Assembly (NCBI RefSeq): GCF_023156245.1
Contig: NZ_JAKZAH010000008.1
Coordinates: 52,480-116,479, forward strand
DNA from: Marinobacter bryozoorum
GTDB taxonomy: Bacteria > Pseudomonadota > Gammaproteobacteria > Pseudomonadales > Oleiphilaceae
Direction: 5' to 3'
DNA length: 64,000 nucleotides
Shown here: positions 43,793 through 52,644 of the stretch, in pieces
Layout of the letters: each line of letters starts with the position of its first letter
Numbering within the stretch: the first letter of the stretch is position 1
Program-made: the position numbers and the translations under genes
The notes under the pieces: model-generated
The model's database searches: none
What the model saw: the letters and a program-made list of their open reading frames with translations, nothing else
What the model was told of the DNA's origin: nothing

Positions 43793-44413
43793 TCAGGATG
43801 ATCCATTAGCGAGCATGGACAGGCCCCAGGCAAGGGCGACTACCAGGGTGATTATGACCATGGTTTTAAGCTTGTGCCTTTCGAACAGTGCCTGGGCCCT
43901 GTTGCCCGCGATAAGCACCAGCAGTGCAAGGCCGAAATAGCGAATTGCCCGGGAAATCGCCGATGCCACCATAAAAAGGGCAAAGGAATATCCGGTGGCG
44001 CCAGCCGCCAGCATGGCGATCTGGAAGGGTACCGGTATCACGCCGACACTGAGCACGAACCAGAAACCACCGGATTCCATGTTCTGTCGTACCCGTTCAA
44101 ACTGCTCCGGGGTGGAGACCCACTCCACCAGCTGCTGGCCGATGGCTTCAAACACGAAATAACCCACAGCATACCCTGTGGCGGCACCCAGCAGACAGCC
44201 AAGCAGGGCAATGCCCGCGAGCAGGAACAGCTGGTGGCGCCGTGCCTGCATCAGCGGGATCAGGATCGCTTCAAGGGGAATGGGTACGATGATGGATTCC
44301 AGGAAGGATGCAAGCCCCAGCCCCCAGAGCACATGGCGCGACTCGATCATTCGCTTGCCCAGCTGGTACAGGCGGTCTCTTTTCCGGTTGGGTTGGCGGG
44401 GTGGTTCGCTCAT
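43793..44413 (-). CDS. YqaA/DedA-family membrane protein
   Basis: A 206-residue inner-membrane protein of the VTT/SNARE-associated (YqaA) family. Key parts are GLASFLESIIVPIPLEAILIPLMQARRHQLFLLAGIALLGCLLGAATGYAVGYFVFEAIG, with the Glu and Pro residues of the family, and GVIPVPFQIAMLAAGATGYSFALFMVASAISRAIRYFGLALL with a conserved Arg. Relatives are linked to lipid flipping and membrane potential. The gene ends 21 nt before the ankyrin start on the same strand, so the two may form an operon. Confidence 0.85.
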   Translation of the reverse strand: MSEPPRQPNRKRDRLYQLGKRMIESRHVLWGLGLASFLESIIVPIPLEAILIPLMQARRHQLFLLAGIALLGCLLGAATGYAVGYFVFEAIGQQLVEWVSTPEQFERVRQNMESGGFWFVLSVGVIPVPFQIAMLAAGATGYSFALFMVASAISRAIRYFGLALLVLIAGNRAQALFERHKLKTMVIITLVVALAWGLSMLANGSS

Positions 44414-44528
44414 GGGCCGGCATCCTGTCTGGCTGAGTGGGGGGAGTGGAGTCGGACCCTGCCAGCACCGGCGAATCCCTGTATCATTTCCACCCGTTTT
44501 GCCGAGTATAACCCGGGAGCTGTATCGG

Positions 44529-45311
44529 ATGTCTTCACTGGCCGCCTACCAATATGTCCTTATTGCGCTGATCTTCGTCTGGAGCGGATTTGTGCGATCC
44601 GGGCTGGGTTTTGGTGGCGCGGTGCTCTCGTTGCCCTTCCTGTTGCTGGTCCATGATCAGCCGTTGGTCTTCCTTCCCATTATCGCCATTCACCTGCTGG
44701 TGTTCTCCTCCCTTACCATCTGGCTGAATAACCGCCGTACCGGGGCGGAACGGCGGGCCGGTGAGCGCCGCGAGAGTACCGTGGACTGGCGTTACCTGTG
44801 GTACCTGCTGGCCGTGATGATGGTGCCCAAGCTGATCGGCGTGTTCGGCCTGATCACGCTGCCATCGAGGGTGCTCAGCGCCATTATCTTTGTCATCGTG
44901 GCGATTTATGCCCTGTCGTATGTGTTCAACCGGCCATTTCGCAGCAATAACCGGGCGGTGGACATCCTCTTTCTGATGGTTGGCGGTTATATCAGTGGTA
45001 CCTCTCTGATCGGTGCGCCCCTGATCATCGCCGTGGCGGCCCAGCAGGTGGCGAAGGAGAAGCTCCGGGACACCTTGTTTGCGCTCTGGTTCATCCTGGT
45101 GTTCATCAAGCTGGCTGCGTTTATCTGGGCGGATGTGGACCTGCAACTGATCCATCACCTGTGGCTGTTGCCCTGCGCGGCCGTCGGCCATGTGATCGGG
45201 CTCAGGGTACACAAGAGGATGTTGCAGGCGGAAACACCGGTCTTCTTCCGGGTCCTGGGTATCGTCCTGCTTGTCGTCAGCGCAGCGGGGCTGGTGCAGG
45301 CGTTTCTCTGA
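44529..45311 (+). CDS. TauE/SafE-family membrane permease (second)
   Basis: A 260-residue permease, the second TauE/SafE protein in the window and clearly diverged from that at 5535-6329. I chose ATG 44529 (MSSLAAYQYVLIALIFVW) following GGGAGC; the frame is open far upstream, but that part is antisense to the YqaA gene. Features are SGLGFGGAVLSLPFLLLVHDQPLVFLPIIAIHLL and LMVGGYISGTSLIGAPLIIAVAAQQV, the two half-repeats. A hydrophilic loop with many Arg lies between helices 3 and 4. The substrate is unknown. It is divergent from yqaA and converges on the radical SAM gene. Confidence 0.82.
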   Translation: MSSLAAYQYVLIALIFVWSGFVRSGLGFGGAVLSLPFLLLVHDQPLVFLPIIAIHLLVFSSLTIWLNNRRTGAERRAGERRESTVDWRYLWYLLAVMMVPKLIGVFGLITLPSRVLSAIIFVIVAIYALSYVFNRPFRSNNRAVDILFLMVGGYISGTSLIGAPLIIAVAAQQVAKEKLRDTLFALWFILVFIKLAAFIWADVDLQLIHHLWLLPCAAVGHVIGLRVHKRMLQAETPVFFRVLGIVLLVVSAAGLVQAFL

Positions 45312-45327
45312 CAAGGCTCACCTGGTT

Positions 45328-46389
45328 TCAGAACAGCCCCATTTGTTCGCCGCCTGGTCGGCGGAACAGGTCAGTTCGCAGGGCCGGTTCGGGCTCCCGG
45401 TTCAGGCCGGTGGCCCGGGCCTGCCGATTGAATCGCTGGCGTATCAGGTCCGCGTAGGGGCCGGAACCGGTCATCCGCTGGCCGAATTCGCTCCGGTAGC
45501 TTTTGCCACCGCGGAGGTCGCGGATGCGGTTCATCACATGTTCCGCTCGCTGCGGAATATGCCGTTGGAGCCAGTCCTGGAAGAGTTCATCCAGCTCCAG
45601 CGGCAGCCTCAGCATGATCCAACTTGCCCGCTTTGCCCCTGCCGAGGCGGCCGCTTCCAGGACTCGCTCCAGTTCATGGTCGTTAACGAAAGGAATCACC
45701 GGCCCCATGATGATGCCGGCAGGCACGCCTGCCGCTGACAATTCCCGCAGGATTTTCAGGCGGGTCGCCGGTGCAGCGGTACGAGGCTCCATGATCCGTT
45801 TGAGGTCGTTGTCCAGGGTGGTAAGGCTGACACGAACCGAGCAAAGCCCCTGGCTGGCCAGTTCAGAGAGCAGGTCCAGGTCCCGGAGGATCAGCCCACC
45901 CTTGGTGATAATGGACACCGGGTGCCGGTATTCCAGCAGAACCTGCAGCACTTCCCTCGTGATCCGCCGTTCCCTTTCGATGGGCTGGTAAGCGTCGGTG
46001 TTGACCCCCAGGGCAATGGTGGCGGGCTGATAACCCGGCTTGTCCAGTTCCTGCCGTAGTCGCATTGCCGCGTTTGGCTTGGCGATCAGGCGGGTTTCAA
46101 AGTCCAGCCCGGGAGACATGTCCCAGTAGGCATGGGTCGGCCGGGCAAAGCAATAAATGCAGGCATGTTCGCATCCCCGGTAGGGATTGATGGACTGGTC
46201 AAACGGCACGTCCGGCGACTGGTTACGGCTGATGATCGTGCGAACGGCTTCTTCTGACACCTGGGTTGCCATGGAATCCGGAGAGAGTTCATCTTCCGGA
46301 TCACGGTACCAGTCATCGTCCACTTGGCGGTCGGTGGCAATGGGCTGGAAGCGATTATGGGGGTTGAGTGCCGTGCCCCGGGTTTTCAT
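45328..46389 (-). CDS. Radical SAM protein, PA0069/SplB-like
   Basis: A 353-residue radical SAM enzyme. The cluster-binding motif is C-x3-C-x2-C in NPYRGCEHACIYCFARPTHAYWDMSPGLDFETRLIAK, the form typical of the spore photoproduct lyase-like group that includes Pseudomonas PA0069. Downstream blocks are GVNTDAYQPIERERRITR, SIITKGGLILRDLDLL and VRVSLTTLDNDLKRIMEPRTAAPATRLKIL. No function is proven for this clade; DNA or RNA repair is often proposed. The gene is monocistronic; the 72 nt to the next minus-strand gene upstream hold an AT-rich stretch that could be its promoter. Confidence 0.88.
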   Translation of the reverse strand: MKTRGTALNPHNRFQPIATDRQVDDDWYRDPEDELSPDSMATQVSEEAVRTIISRNQSPDVPFDQSINPYRGCEHACIYCFARPTHAYWDMSPGLDFETRLIAKPNAAMRLRQELDKPGYQPATIALGVNTDAYQPIERERRITREVLQVLLEYRHPVSIITKGGLILRDLDLLSELASQGLCSVRVSLTTLDNDLKRIMEPRTAAPATRLKILRELSAAGVPAGIIMGPVIPFVNDHELERVLEAAASAGAKRASWIMLRLPLELDELFQDWLQRHIPQRAEHVMNRIRDLRGGKSYRSEFGQRMTGSGPYADLIRQRFNRQARATGLNREPEPALRTDLFRRPGGEQMGLF

Positions 46390-46461
46390 TCAGCTCACCA
46401 TTACTGGTTAAATATACAGTATCGGTGATCTTATCACGAAAGGGGCCAACCGCAACCCCGC

Positions 46462-46737
46462 TCAGCGTCCCTGCTGCTGTTTGAGGAACAGCACAATGGC
46501 CGGCGGCAGGTGTGCCACGCCAACTGCAGTCAGGAAGGCGGCAATACCGCCACCTTCCTCTGCGCCCATGTAGACACCCGTGACTGCCCAGCCGAACGTT
46601 ACGGCGACGAACGCGATCAGGCCATGGCCGAGCCATCGCCTGGGGCTGGCAGGTACCTGGTGCGCCAGCTGCCAGTGGGCGTAGGCGGTGACGGCTATCG
46701 CGGCCACCATGATAATCAGTGTCAAAACCAGTCTCAT
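46462..46737 (-). CDS. Small three-helix membrane protein
   Basis: A 91-residue membrane protein with about three hydrophobic segments (LVLTLIIMVAAIAVTAYAHW, LGHGLIAFVAVTFGWAVTGVYMG, IAAFLTAVGVAHLPPAIVLFL) and a short basic tail. I do not recognise the family. ATG 46737 is preceded by GGGAGAAGCCC, a fair ribosome binding site. It lies 72 nt upstream of the radical SAM gene on the same strand; no functional link is evident. Confidence 0.65.
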   Translation of the reverse strand: MRLVLTLIIMVAAIAVTAYAHWQLAHQVPASPRRWLGHGLIAFVAVTFGWAVTGVYMGAEEGGGIAAFLTAVGVAHLPPAIVLFLKQQQGR

Positions 46738-46886
46738 GGGCTTCTCCCTCAGGCCGCTATCGCATAAGCTGGCCAGTCTGAATCATCTCTACCAAGAACA
46801 ATGACGCCGGTATGTGCAAGTTCAAGGGACCCGGGGTAACCGGGTTCAGGATAGCGGTTACCGGCCACAATCAGCAGGATTAACCC

Positions 46887-48104
46887 ATGTCAGAATCCAA
46901 TGTCGTTGCTGGTCTGTCGCTGGACCGTCTTGAAAATATCAGTCGCCACCTGGAGGAGCGTTATATCTCTGCCGGCAGGTTTCCCGGCGCCGTGACGCTG
47001 GTGGCCCGCCGTGGTGAGGTTGCCTGGGTCAAGGCGCAGGGGCTGATGGACATCGAACGTAACAAGCCAGCACGGCGGGACACGGTGTTCCGCATCTATT
47101 CCATGACCAAGCCGGTCACCTCCATCGCCATGATGCAGCTGTACGAGCAGGGGCGCTTCCTGCTGGATGACCCGGTACACAAGTACATTCCGTCCTGGAA
47201 GCACCTGCGGGTCTACGACAGTGGCATACACCCGAACTTCATGACCCGGCCGGCGGCGACCACCATGACCATCCGGGACCTGTTCACTCACATGTCCGGT
47301 CTCACTTACGGTTTTCTGTGCCGCAGCAATGTCGACGCCGCCTATCGGGCGCTGAAGCTGGACGGTAGCCGGGAGCTGACCCTGGACAAGCTGATCGAAC
47401 AGCTTGCCAACATGCCCCTGGAGTTCGACCCGGGAACGGCCTGGAACTACTCGGTTGCTACGGATGTATTGGGTTACCTGGTACAGCTGCTCTCCGGTCA
47501 GCCCCTGGACGAGTACTTCCGCCAGCATATCTTCGAGCCGCTCGGCATGGGCGACACTGGTTTCCGGGTGCGGGATGACCTGCTTGAGCGGTTCGCCGCC
47601 TGCTATCTCTATCAGCCGGGGGATACCATGTCCTTGCAGGATGACCCGGAAACCTCCCACTACCGGAAGGCCCCCAACTTCCTCTCAGGTGGCGCCGGCC
47701 TGGTGTCCACCGTGGACGATTATTTTCGATTTGCCCAGGCGTTGTGCCAGGGAGGGGAGTTGGATGGTCAGCGCATCATCGGTCGCAAGACCCTGGAGTT
47801 CATGCGCCTGAACCATCTGCCGGACAACCAGGACCTGCCGGGATTCTCCACGGGGGCGTTCAGTGAGACCCCCTATGAGGGAAGCGGGTTCGGCCTTGGC
47901 TTCTCGGTGAAAACGGACGTGGCCAAGTCCCGCACCAATGGCTCGGTAGGAGAGTATGGCTGGGGTGGCCTGGCCAGCACCAACTTCTTCGTGGACCCGG
48001 TAGAGGAGCTGGTAATGGTCTTTATGACCCAGCTGATTCCCTCTTCGTCCTACCCGGTGCGGGAGGAATTGAGGGCGATGATCAACGGGGCCCTGGTTTC
48101 GTAG
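46887..48104 (+). CDS. Serine hydrolase, class C beta-lactamase-like (EstB type)
   Basis: A 405-residue member of the beta-lactamase/PBP4* (AmpC fold) hydrolases. The nucleophile motif is SMTK in [37 protein letters not shown], and the Tyr motif YSV in [28 protein letters not shown]. No signal peptide is present, which argues against a role as a true beta-lactamase; cytoplasmic esterases such as EstB look like this. The C-terminal [38 protein letters not shown] is the usual end block. It overlaps the convergent HD-GYP gene by 23 nt. Confidence 0.87.
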   Translation: MSESNVVAGLSLDRLENISRHLEERYISAGRFPGAVTLVARRGEVAWVKAQGLMDIERNKPARRDTVFRIYSMTKPVTSIAMMQLYEQGRFLLDDPVHKYIPSWKHLRVYDSGIHPNFMTRPAATTMTIRDLFTHMSGLTYGFLCRSNVDAAYRALKLDGSRELTLDKLIEQLANMPLEFDPGTAWNYSVATDVLGYLVQLLSGQPLDEYFRQHIFEPLGMGDTGFRVRDDLLERFAACYLYQPGDTMSLQDDPETSHYRKAPNFLSGGAGLVSTVDDYFRFAQALCQGGELDGQRIIGRKTLEFMRLNHLPDNQDLPGFSTGAFSETPYEGSGFGLGFSVKTDVAKSRTNGSVGEYGWGGLASTNFFVDPVEELVMVFMTQLIPSSSYPVREELRAMINGALVS

Positions 48105-49392
48105 CGGGCTGTGGCTGAGGTTGTGCCGGATCGCTCTGGTGGCGGATGTGCTCGGCCAGGCTGAAACCATTGGCGCCATCCGGGAGGGTCTTGCGAATAG
48201 TATAGATAACGCCTTCGTCGGCCTCGGGGCTTTCACTCAGGTTGAGTACCCGGGGCAGGCAGGGGTGGCCGTCCCGGTCCAGCACCACTTCCACCAGCGG
48301 GTGTAGCTTCTTGCGAGGACTGGTGGCCAATACCACTGCTACTTCCCCGGTGTTCAGTTCCACCAGCGAGCCGGGAGGATAGATGCCGATCATTCGGATA
48401 AATGCCTCAACCAGCACATCGTCGAATTGCTCGCCCCGATTCTTGTAGAGGATAGACAGGGCGTCAGACGTCGGCATTCCTTTGCGATACACCCGGTCGG
48501 AAGTCATCGCATCGTAGGCATCGATGATACTGACTATTCTCGTGAACTGGGTGATCGCTGAGCCATCCAGGCCGTGGGGATAACCTTTACCGTCCAGACG
48601 CTCGTGGTGGGAAAGGGTTGAAGTAAGCACGTCGGGTTCGAGCTGATGGTCCGAGCTCAGTAGACTGTGCCCGAGCTCGGGGTGACCGCGCATCACCTTC
48701 CATTCGTCGACGGTCAGGGCCCCGGGCTTGTTCAGTACTTCCGAAGGGACCCGCATTTTGCCGACATCGTGCAACATGCCGCACAACCCGATCGTTTCCA
48801 GCTGCTCATCGCTGAATCCGATGAAGCGCCCGAAGGTAATGGCGAGAATGCCTACTCGTACACAGTGTTCAGCTGTGTAGGCATCGCGATGCCGAATACG
48901 GGTCAGCCAGAACATTGCGTTCGGGTTGTTGTCGATGCTCTGCACGCATTTGCGTATAACGGTCCGCGCTTCCTCCAGAGGAAGCTGTTCGCCCCTGGCA
49001 ACCTTCGCCAGCAAGTCATCAATGTAGGTTTGGGCATTGCGGTAGGTGCTTGACGCGTGGGGCAGCTCCTCAGCCAGAGGGCGCTTCGCCTCGAAGTCTG
49101 AACCCGCTGCTGTGGCCTTAAGGTGTGCCAGGGCTTCCTGGGCAATCTGCTCTGTCCACGCGGTTCGCTCGACAGTGATCCACTGACAGTGGGTGCGGAG
49201 GATTTCCACCTGCTCAGGCTTATCGATCACGAATTTCTGGAAAAGAACCGGGACCTGCTCCCACGGGCGGTCCAGGCCCACCACGTGCATGCCGATACGG
49301 GCCCGTGAGGCAGGAATATCCACCTGTCGCTGGATGGCAACTACTTTGGACAGGCGCTTCCGATTCGGCGACTTGCGAAAAAACAGCGGCAT
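48082..49392 (-). CDS. HD-GYP domain c-di-GMP phosphodiesterase
   Basis: A 436-residue signalling protein. The N-terminal DUF3391 segment (about 20-130) precedes the HD-GYP domain. All key residues are there: the HD pair in [11 protein letters not shown] (208-209), [25 protein letters not shown] (262-277) with the GYP motif, and [16 protein letters not shown]. It should hydrolyse c-di-GMP to GMP or pGpG. It lacks membrane segments and is cytoplasmic. It contrasts with the two inactive GGDEF proteins at 20264-22272. The start is ATG 49392. Confidence 0.92.
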   Translation of the reverse strand: MPLFFRKSPNRKRLSKVVAIQRQVDIPASRARIGMHVVGLDRPWEQVPVLFQKFVIDKPEQVEILRTHCQWITVERTAWTEQIAQEALAHLKATAAGSDFEAKRPLAEELPHASSTYRNAQTYIDDLLAKVARGEQLPLEEARTVIRKCVQSIDNNPNAMFWLTRIRHRDAYTAEHCVRVGILAITFGRFIGFSDEQLETIGLCGMLHDVGKMRVPSEVLNKPGALTVDEWKVMRGHPELGHSLLSSDHQLEPDVLTSTLSHHERLDGKGYPHGLDGSAITQFTRIVSIIDAYDAMTSDRVYRKGMPTSDALSILYKNRGEQFDDVLVEAFIRMIGIYPPGSLVELNTGEVAVVLATSPRKKLHPLVEVVLDRDGHPCLPRVLNLSESPEADEGVIYTIRKTLPDGANGFSLAEHIRHQSDPAQPQPQPATKPGPR

Positions 49393-49514
49393 GCAGTACC
49401 AGACGTCGACTCAAGATGTATCTCTAGTATACGGTTTAACAGGTTTCGGGGCTGACAACAATTGTTAAACCGTTCTCTTTTTGCCGCTGTTATTACGGAT
49501 CTGGAAAGGCCAGA

Positions 49515-50180
49515 TCAGCTGGCCCGGCCAAACATGCGCTCAAGGAAGCCTGCCTCCCTTACGGTGGGCACTGGCAGTCTGGTCAGTGACTCCGTCGCCT
49601 CCCGCCAGAAGCGGCCAGGTTGATCCAGGCTGGCCACCTGTTCCTTCTCTTCCCGGGTAAAGGAGTTATGGTCGCCGGCCAGGCCGGAATCGATAACCGC
49701 CGTTGTCCACAGGTAGAGGGTGCCGCGAATGGTGCGGATGACATCGCAATAGGTGGTACGGCTGACATTGATGGCCAACTCGGCGGTCAGGTTAATTTTC
49801 TGCTGCAGGTCCCTCAGCTGCTCCGGGGGCAGGGCGATACGATGCCCGTTGCCTTTTTTGCAGTTCATGCAGGTCTTCTCCAGCTCGGAGACACCTTCGC
49901 GCAGATCCAGGTGGCCGAATTGCTCCAGCTGATGCTCGTCCACCGGTGCCGGAATCCAGCCGTACTGGGGGGAGCGTGCCACAATGTGTCCGCTGACATC
50001 GTGGCGATATCCCGGCAGTTCGGTCTCTGGGGCATAACCCTCGAACTCACGATGCAGCCAGGCGGCCATGGACCGGTGGCGAAGCATCATTGCGAGGGTG
50101 ATGGCTGAGGGCATGATATCGGTGAGGGTTTCACCGGCATCGAGAAGGCGTTCCTGAAGATGATCAACAGGTGCAGACAT
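49515..50180 (-). CDS. AbiTii-domain protein, possible phage defence
   Basis: A 221-residue protein following the AbiTii domain pattern: ITLAMMLRHRSMAAWLHREFEGYAPETELPGYRHDVSGHI, then SPQYGWIPAPVD, GVSELE, IALPPEQLRDLQ and ISRT-like INVSRTTYCDVIRTIRGTLYLWTTAVID, ending LTREEKEQVA-like residues. The domain is found in proteins annotated as abortive infection factors; mechanism unknown. A CxxC pair (CMNCKKG) sits mid-protein. It is a lone domain with no partner nuclease or toxin fused, and no defence genes are adjacent. The 255 nt upstream show nothing beyond AT-rich promoter-like stretches. Confidence 0.75.
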   Translation of the reverse strand: MSAPVDHLQERLLDAGETLTDIMPSAITLAMMLRHRSMAAWLHREFEGYAPETELPGYRHDVSGHIVARSPQYGWIPAPVDEHQLEQFGHLDLREGVSELEKTCMNCKKGNGHRIALPPEQLRDLQQKINLTAELAINVSRTTYCDVIRTIRGTLYLWTTAVIDSGLAGDHNSFTREEKEQVASLDQPGRFWREATESLTRLPVPTVREAGFLERMFGRAS

Positions 50181-50435
50181 GATCGACGACTCCCATCCCG
50201 GATCAGTCAGTGTCCGGTTTTGTTGTTGTTTATGGGTAATACCTGATTTGTGTAGCCGGGCTAGTCATAAACCAGCCCTTGATATAACACTAGACCCGGA
50301 TGGCTCCGCTGTCTGTTCCAGAAAGTAATGACTGGGTAACAGATTGTACAGTTACTGATCGCCCGAGAGCGCCTTTATACGCAATTCGGGTGTGTCGGGT
50401 AACAGGTTGGGGTAAACACCGGATTATTTGTACGG

Positions 50436-51197
50436 TCAGGCAGGCTGGCTGCTGGCCGGGGCACCGATGTTCTTCAGCAGGCCTTCCACGTCTGCGTCCA
50501 GGTACTCAGGGTCAAACCCGGCGACGTCTTTCAGACCGTCCCGGTCGAGCAACGTAATGCCGTCAGGGCCGAGCGCGGTGAGGGATTCCTGTTTGAGTTC
50601 ATTAAGGGTCCGGTTGGCGTGCACAGTACTCATGCCCAGGGCATCCGCCAGCAATACCTGGGTCAGGGGCAGGTGGTTGCAGTCGTGGACGTCCATGCAG
50701 GCCTTGTCCAAACGGTGGGCCATTTCCAGCAGGAAGTGGGCGACTTTCTCACGGGCTGTTCGGCGTCCCAGGTTGATCAGCCGTTCCACCAGGATCGCCT
50801 GGTCCCGGGCGGCAATCAGGAAGAACAGGTTACACAGCAACCGTGACGTCGAAAACACATCCGTCAGGCGGTTCTTGGGGAAGGGGCAGAGGGTGGTGTT
50901 CGTCACCGTGAGGAGGTTTGAAACCCGGCGGCGAAACGCAAATTCCCGCAGACCGACTATATCCCCGGGTACATACAGGTCCTGTACCTGGCGTGAGCCA
51001 TCTTCCATATTGCGAAAACTGCAGGCCCAGCCACTACGCACCGTGTAGAAGTGGTCGGACTCCATGCCCTGCTGCCAGATTAGCTGTCCCTTGGAAAAGT
51101 CTTTGGGTGTTTTTTCCAGGGAGTCGAGCAGTTCCCGGTCGTCCTGTCCTAGCTCCGCATAGTGCTCGAAATGGCGAATAATGCAGCTGTCCGTCAT
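50436..51197 (-). CDS. Crp/Fnr-family transcriptional regulator
   Basis: A 253-residue regulator. The N-terminal cyclic-nucleotide-binding-like domain has FSKGQLIWQQGMESDHFYTVRSGWACSFRNMEDGSRQVQDLYVPGDIVGL. The C-terminal winged helix is LPLTQVLLADALGMSTVHANRTLNELKQESL. There is no N-terminal Cys cluster of the Fnr type, so oxygen sensing by an iron-sulfur cluster is unlikely; scattered Cys residues (58, 104, 122) are not spaced for one. The tail of some 30 residues is an unusual extension. Its upstream region has a 7-4-7 dyad with Fnr-like spacing (51324-51341), which could be its own operator. Confidence 0.9.
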   Translation of the reverse strand: MTDSCIIRHFEHYAELGQDDRELLDSLEKTPKDFSKGQLIWQQGMESDHFYTVRSGWACSFRNMEDGSRQVQDLYVPGDIVGLREFAFRRRVSNLLTVTNTTLCPFPKNRLTDVFSTSRLLCNLFFLIAARDQAILVERLINLGRRTAREKVAHFLLEMAHRLDKACMDVHDCNHLPLTQVLLADALGMSTVHANRTLNELKQESLTALGPDGITLLDRDGLKDVAGFDPEYLDADVEGLLKNIGAPASSQPA

Positions 51198-51552
51198 GGT
51201 TGCTCCTTTCGCGTCCTGAGGGTCGGCTTTCTCGCGCCGGTTTCATGATTCTGTAGGCTTTGTCTTTCACTCTCTATTACGAAAGGGTCATAATCCGGAA
51301 AGGAAGACAGCGGTCCTGACCGAACATAACCTATGTTATGTCGCAGTATGTTGCAGAGTGTTACATTATGTGAACCAGAATTCATGGTTTGGACAGGTTG
51401 TCTTGCCAGAAGAGTGACGTGGAGCCCCGAACAATAAATCCTGTAACGGAAGGCACACACCACTGTCACTCTCCGGTCGAGATGGAATCTCCGGTTTTTT
51501 GGGTCGCAAAAGGTATCTTCGCGATGCCTTATGACCACCTTGGAGGACAGCA
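51198..51552. other. 355-nt divergent region between Crp/Fnr gene and receiver gene
   Basis: The region is AT-richer than its surroundings. It contains the dyad at 51324-51341 and AGGAGCAACC ahead of the Crp/Fnr start, with GGAGGACAG ahead of the receiver gene. No open frame here looks like a gene. Both promoters probably share the dyad. Confidence 0.5.
51324..51341. promoter_or_regulatory. Fnr-spaced dyad box, copy 1
   Basis: ACATAAC-CTAT-GTTATGT, a perfect 7-bp inverted repeat with a 4-nt spacer, 127 nt before the Crp/Fnr start and 212 nt before the receiver gene start. The 5-N4-5 core ATAAC-N4-GTTAT has the spacing of Fnr/Dnr boxes but different half-sites. The same core recurs at 52514-52527 before ectD. 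The neighbouring Crp/Fnr protein is the obvious candidate to bind. Confidence 0.6.
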
Positions 51553-52413
51553 ATGGGAATTGTCCGCAGAAAATCCGAGCTTGAACCAGCCCGCTGGATC
51601 GCCTTAGCCGGCGGGCTCAAACGCTTTCTCTCCACTATCCCGCGCTTGCATGAGGCCCGAGGGTTCCGGCTTGTCAGTTACCTGGTCGTGGCGGCAGCAG
51701 CGATTGTTCCTGCCCTTGTGTGGAACAGTCTTACTGTGCCCGGAGACAGCTGGCGAGAGCCGGGACTACCGGTTTACGGTCCGTTCGTGCTGATTGGTGG
51801 CATTCTGGTGCTGGAGGCGGCCCTGATCCTGTGGATCAAGATGCTGCAGTTCGGTAACGAGCGGGTGCGGCGTCGCCGAGAACGAAAGGCGGCAGCCAAC
51901 TCCCCGGTCGCGGATATCAGGGTTGATCCCTGGCAGTCCCATAACAGCGAGGCAGACGATGTTACGCCGGAGGCGCAGTCACTGCCACGGGTGCTGGTGG
52001 TGGATGATGACCCCATTAACCGGATGATCCTCCGCAAGCAGTTAATCCGGCTGAATGTCGAGCCCGTCAGCGCCGCGGACGGCATGGAAGCCCTGGAAAC
52101 CGTCCGGGAAGGCCACTGGGACCTGGTGTTGATGGACGGCCAGATGCCGCGACTCGATGGTCCCGAGACAGCCCACGAGATCCGTCTGCGGGAGCTGCTG
52201 CCGTCAGACGTGCCTATCGTTGGTATTTCCACCAACGACACCCCCGAGTTTCGGGAACGCTGCCTGAAATCCGGCATGCAGGCCTGTTATCACAAGCCCG
52301 TTCGCCGGTTTGTTCTTGAGAAATTGGTAGACGTATATATCCGGCGCCATCAGGCGGAAACACCGGATCATATCGCGGACCGGGCATTAACCTCCGAATC
52401 GGCACCGATATAG
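51553..52413 (+). CDS. Membrane-anchored response-regulator receiver protein
   Basis: A 286-residue protein with two membrane helices (about 39-59 and 76-97), a short charged linker rich in Arg, and a receiver domain from about 145 to 262. The domain has the full phosphorylation site: DDD at 151-153, phosphoacceptor Asp195 in LVLMDGQMPRLDG, Thr227 in GISTND and Lys248 in CYHKPV. The GQMP form resembles receivers of hybrid kinases. There is no kinase, output or Hpt domain. It is divergent from the Crp/Fnr gene and is followed by ectD. GGAGGA sits 5 nt upstream of ATG 51553. Confidence 0.85.
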   Translation: MGIVRRKSELEPARWIALAGGLKRFLSTIPRLHEARGFRLVSYLVVAAAAIVPALVWNSLTVPGDSWREPGLPVYGPFVLIGGILVLEAALILWIKMLQFGNERVRRRRERKAAANSPVADIRVDPWQSHNSEADDVTPEAQSLPRVLVVDDDPINRMILRKQLIRLNVEPVSAADGMEALETVREGHWDLVLMDGQMPRLDGPETAHEIRLRELLPSDVPIVGISTNDTPEFRERCLKSGMQACYHKPVRRFVLEKLVDVYIRRHQAETPDHIADRALTSESAPI

Positions 52414-52445
52414 CGATTGACGCATCCTCCCCTTAGCCGGACCTG

Positions 52446-52465
52446 TCGGGAAAGCTACCTCCCGA
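52446..52465 (+). terminator. Possible terminator after the receiver gene
   Basis: TCGGGA and TCCCGA form a 6-bp stem with an 8-nt loop, 32 nt after the stop, followed by TTAAGGTTTGGTT. It is short and without a clean T-run. Confidence 0.3.
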
Positions 52466-52513
52466 TTAAGGTTTGGTTATTAGTGCCCCCGAGCCTCCCC
52501 GACACGGTTGGTC

Positions 52514-52527
52514 ATAACCTGTGTTAT
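52514..52527 (+). promoter_or_regulatory. Fnr-spaced dyad box, copy 2, upstream of ectD
   Basis: ATAAC-CTGT-GTTAT, 117 nt before the ectD ATG. With the flanking C on the left, CATAACCTRTGTTATRTC is shared with the copy at 51324-51341, 16 of 18 identical. It suggests that the neighbouring Crp/Fnr protein controls the hydroxylase gene. Confidence 0.6.
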
Positions 52528-52644
52528 ATCTGCCTCAAAATGCCTTTGTTACGTTTCTTTACATTCCAAAAGCCGTTCCACCCGCGTTATTCGGGGCCTA
52601 CGGAACACTTCTGACACCCAATAGGGAATGTGGAGAAATTAGAA

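Noticed and set aside
46887..48104. AmpC-type beta-lactamase resistance gene
   Set aside because: No signal peptide; the motifs fit the EstB-like esterase branch equally well or better.
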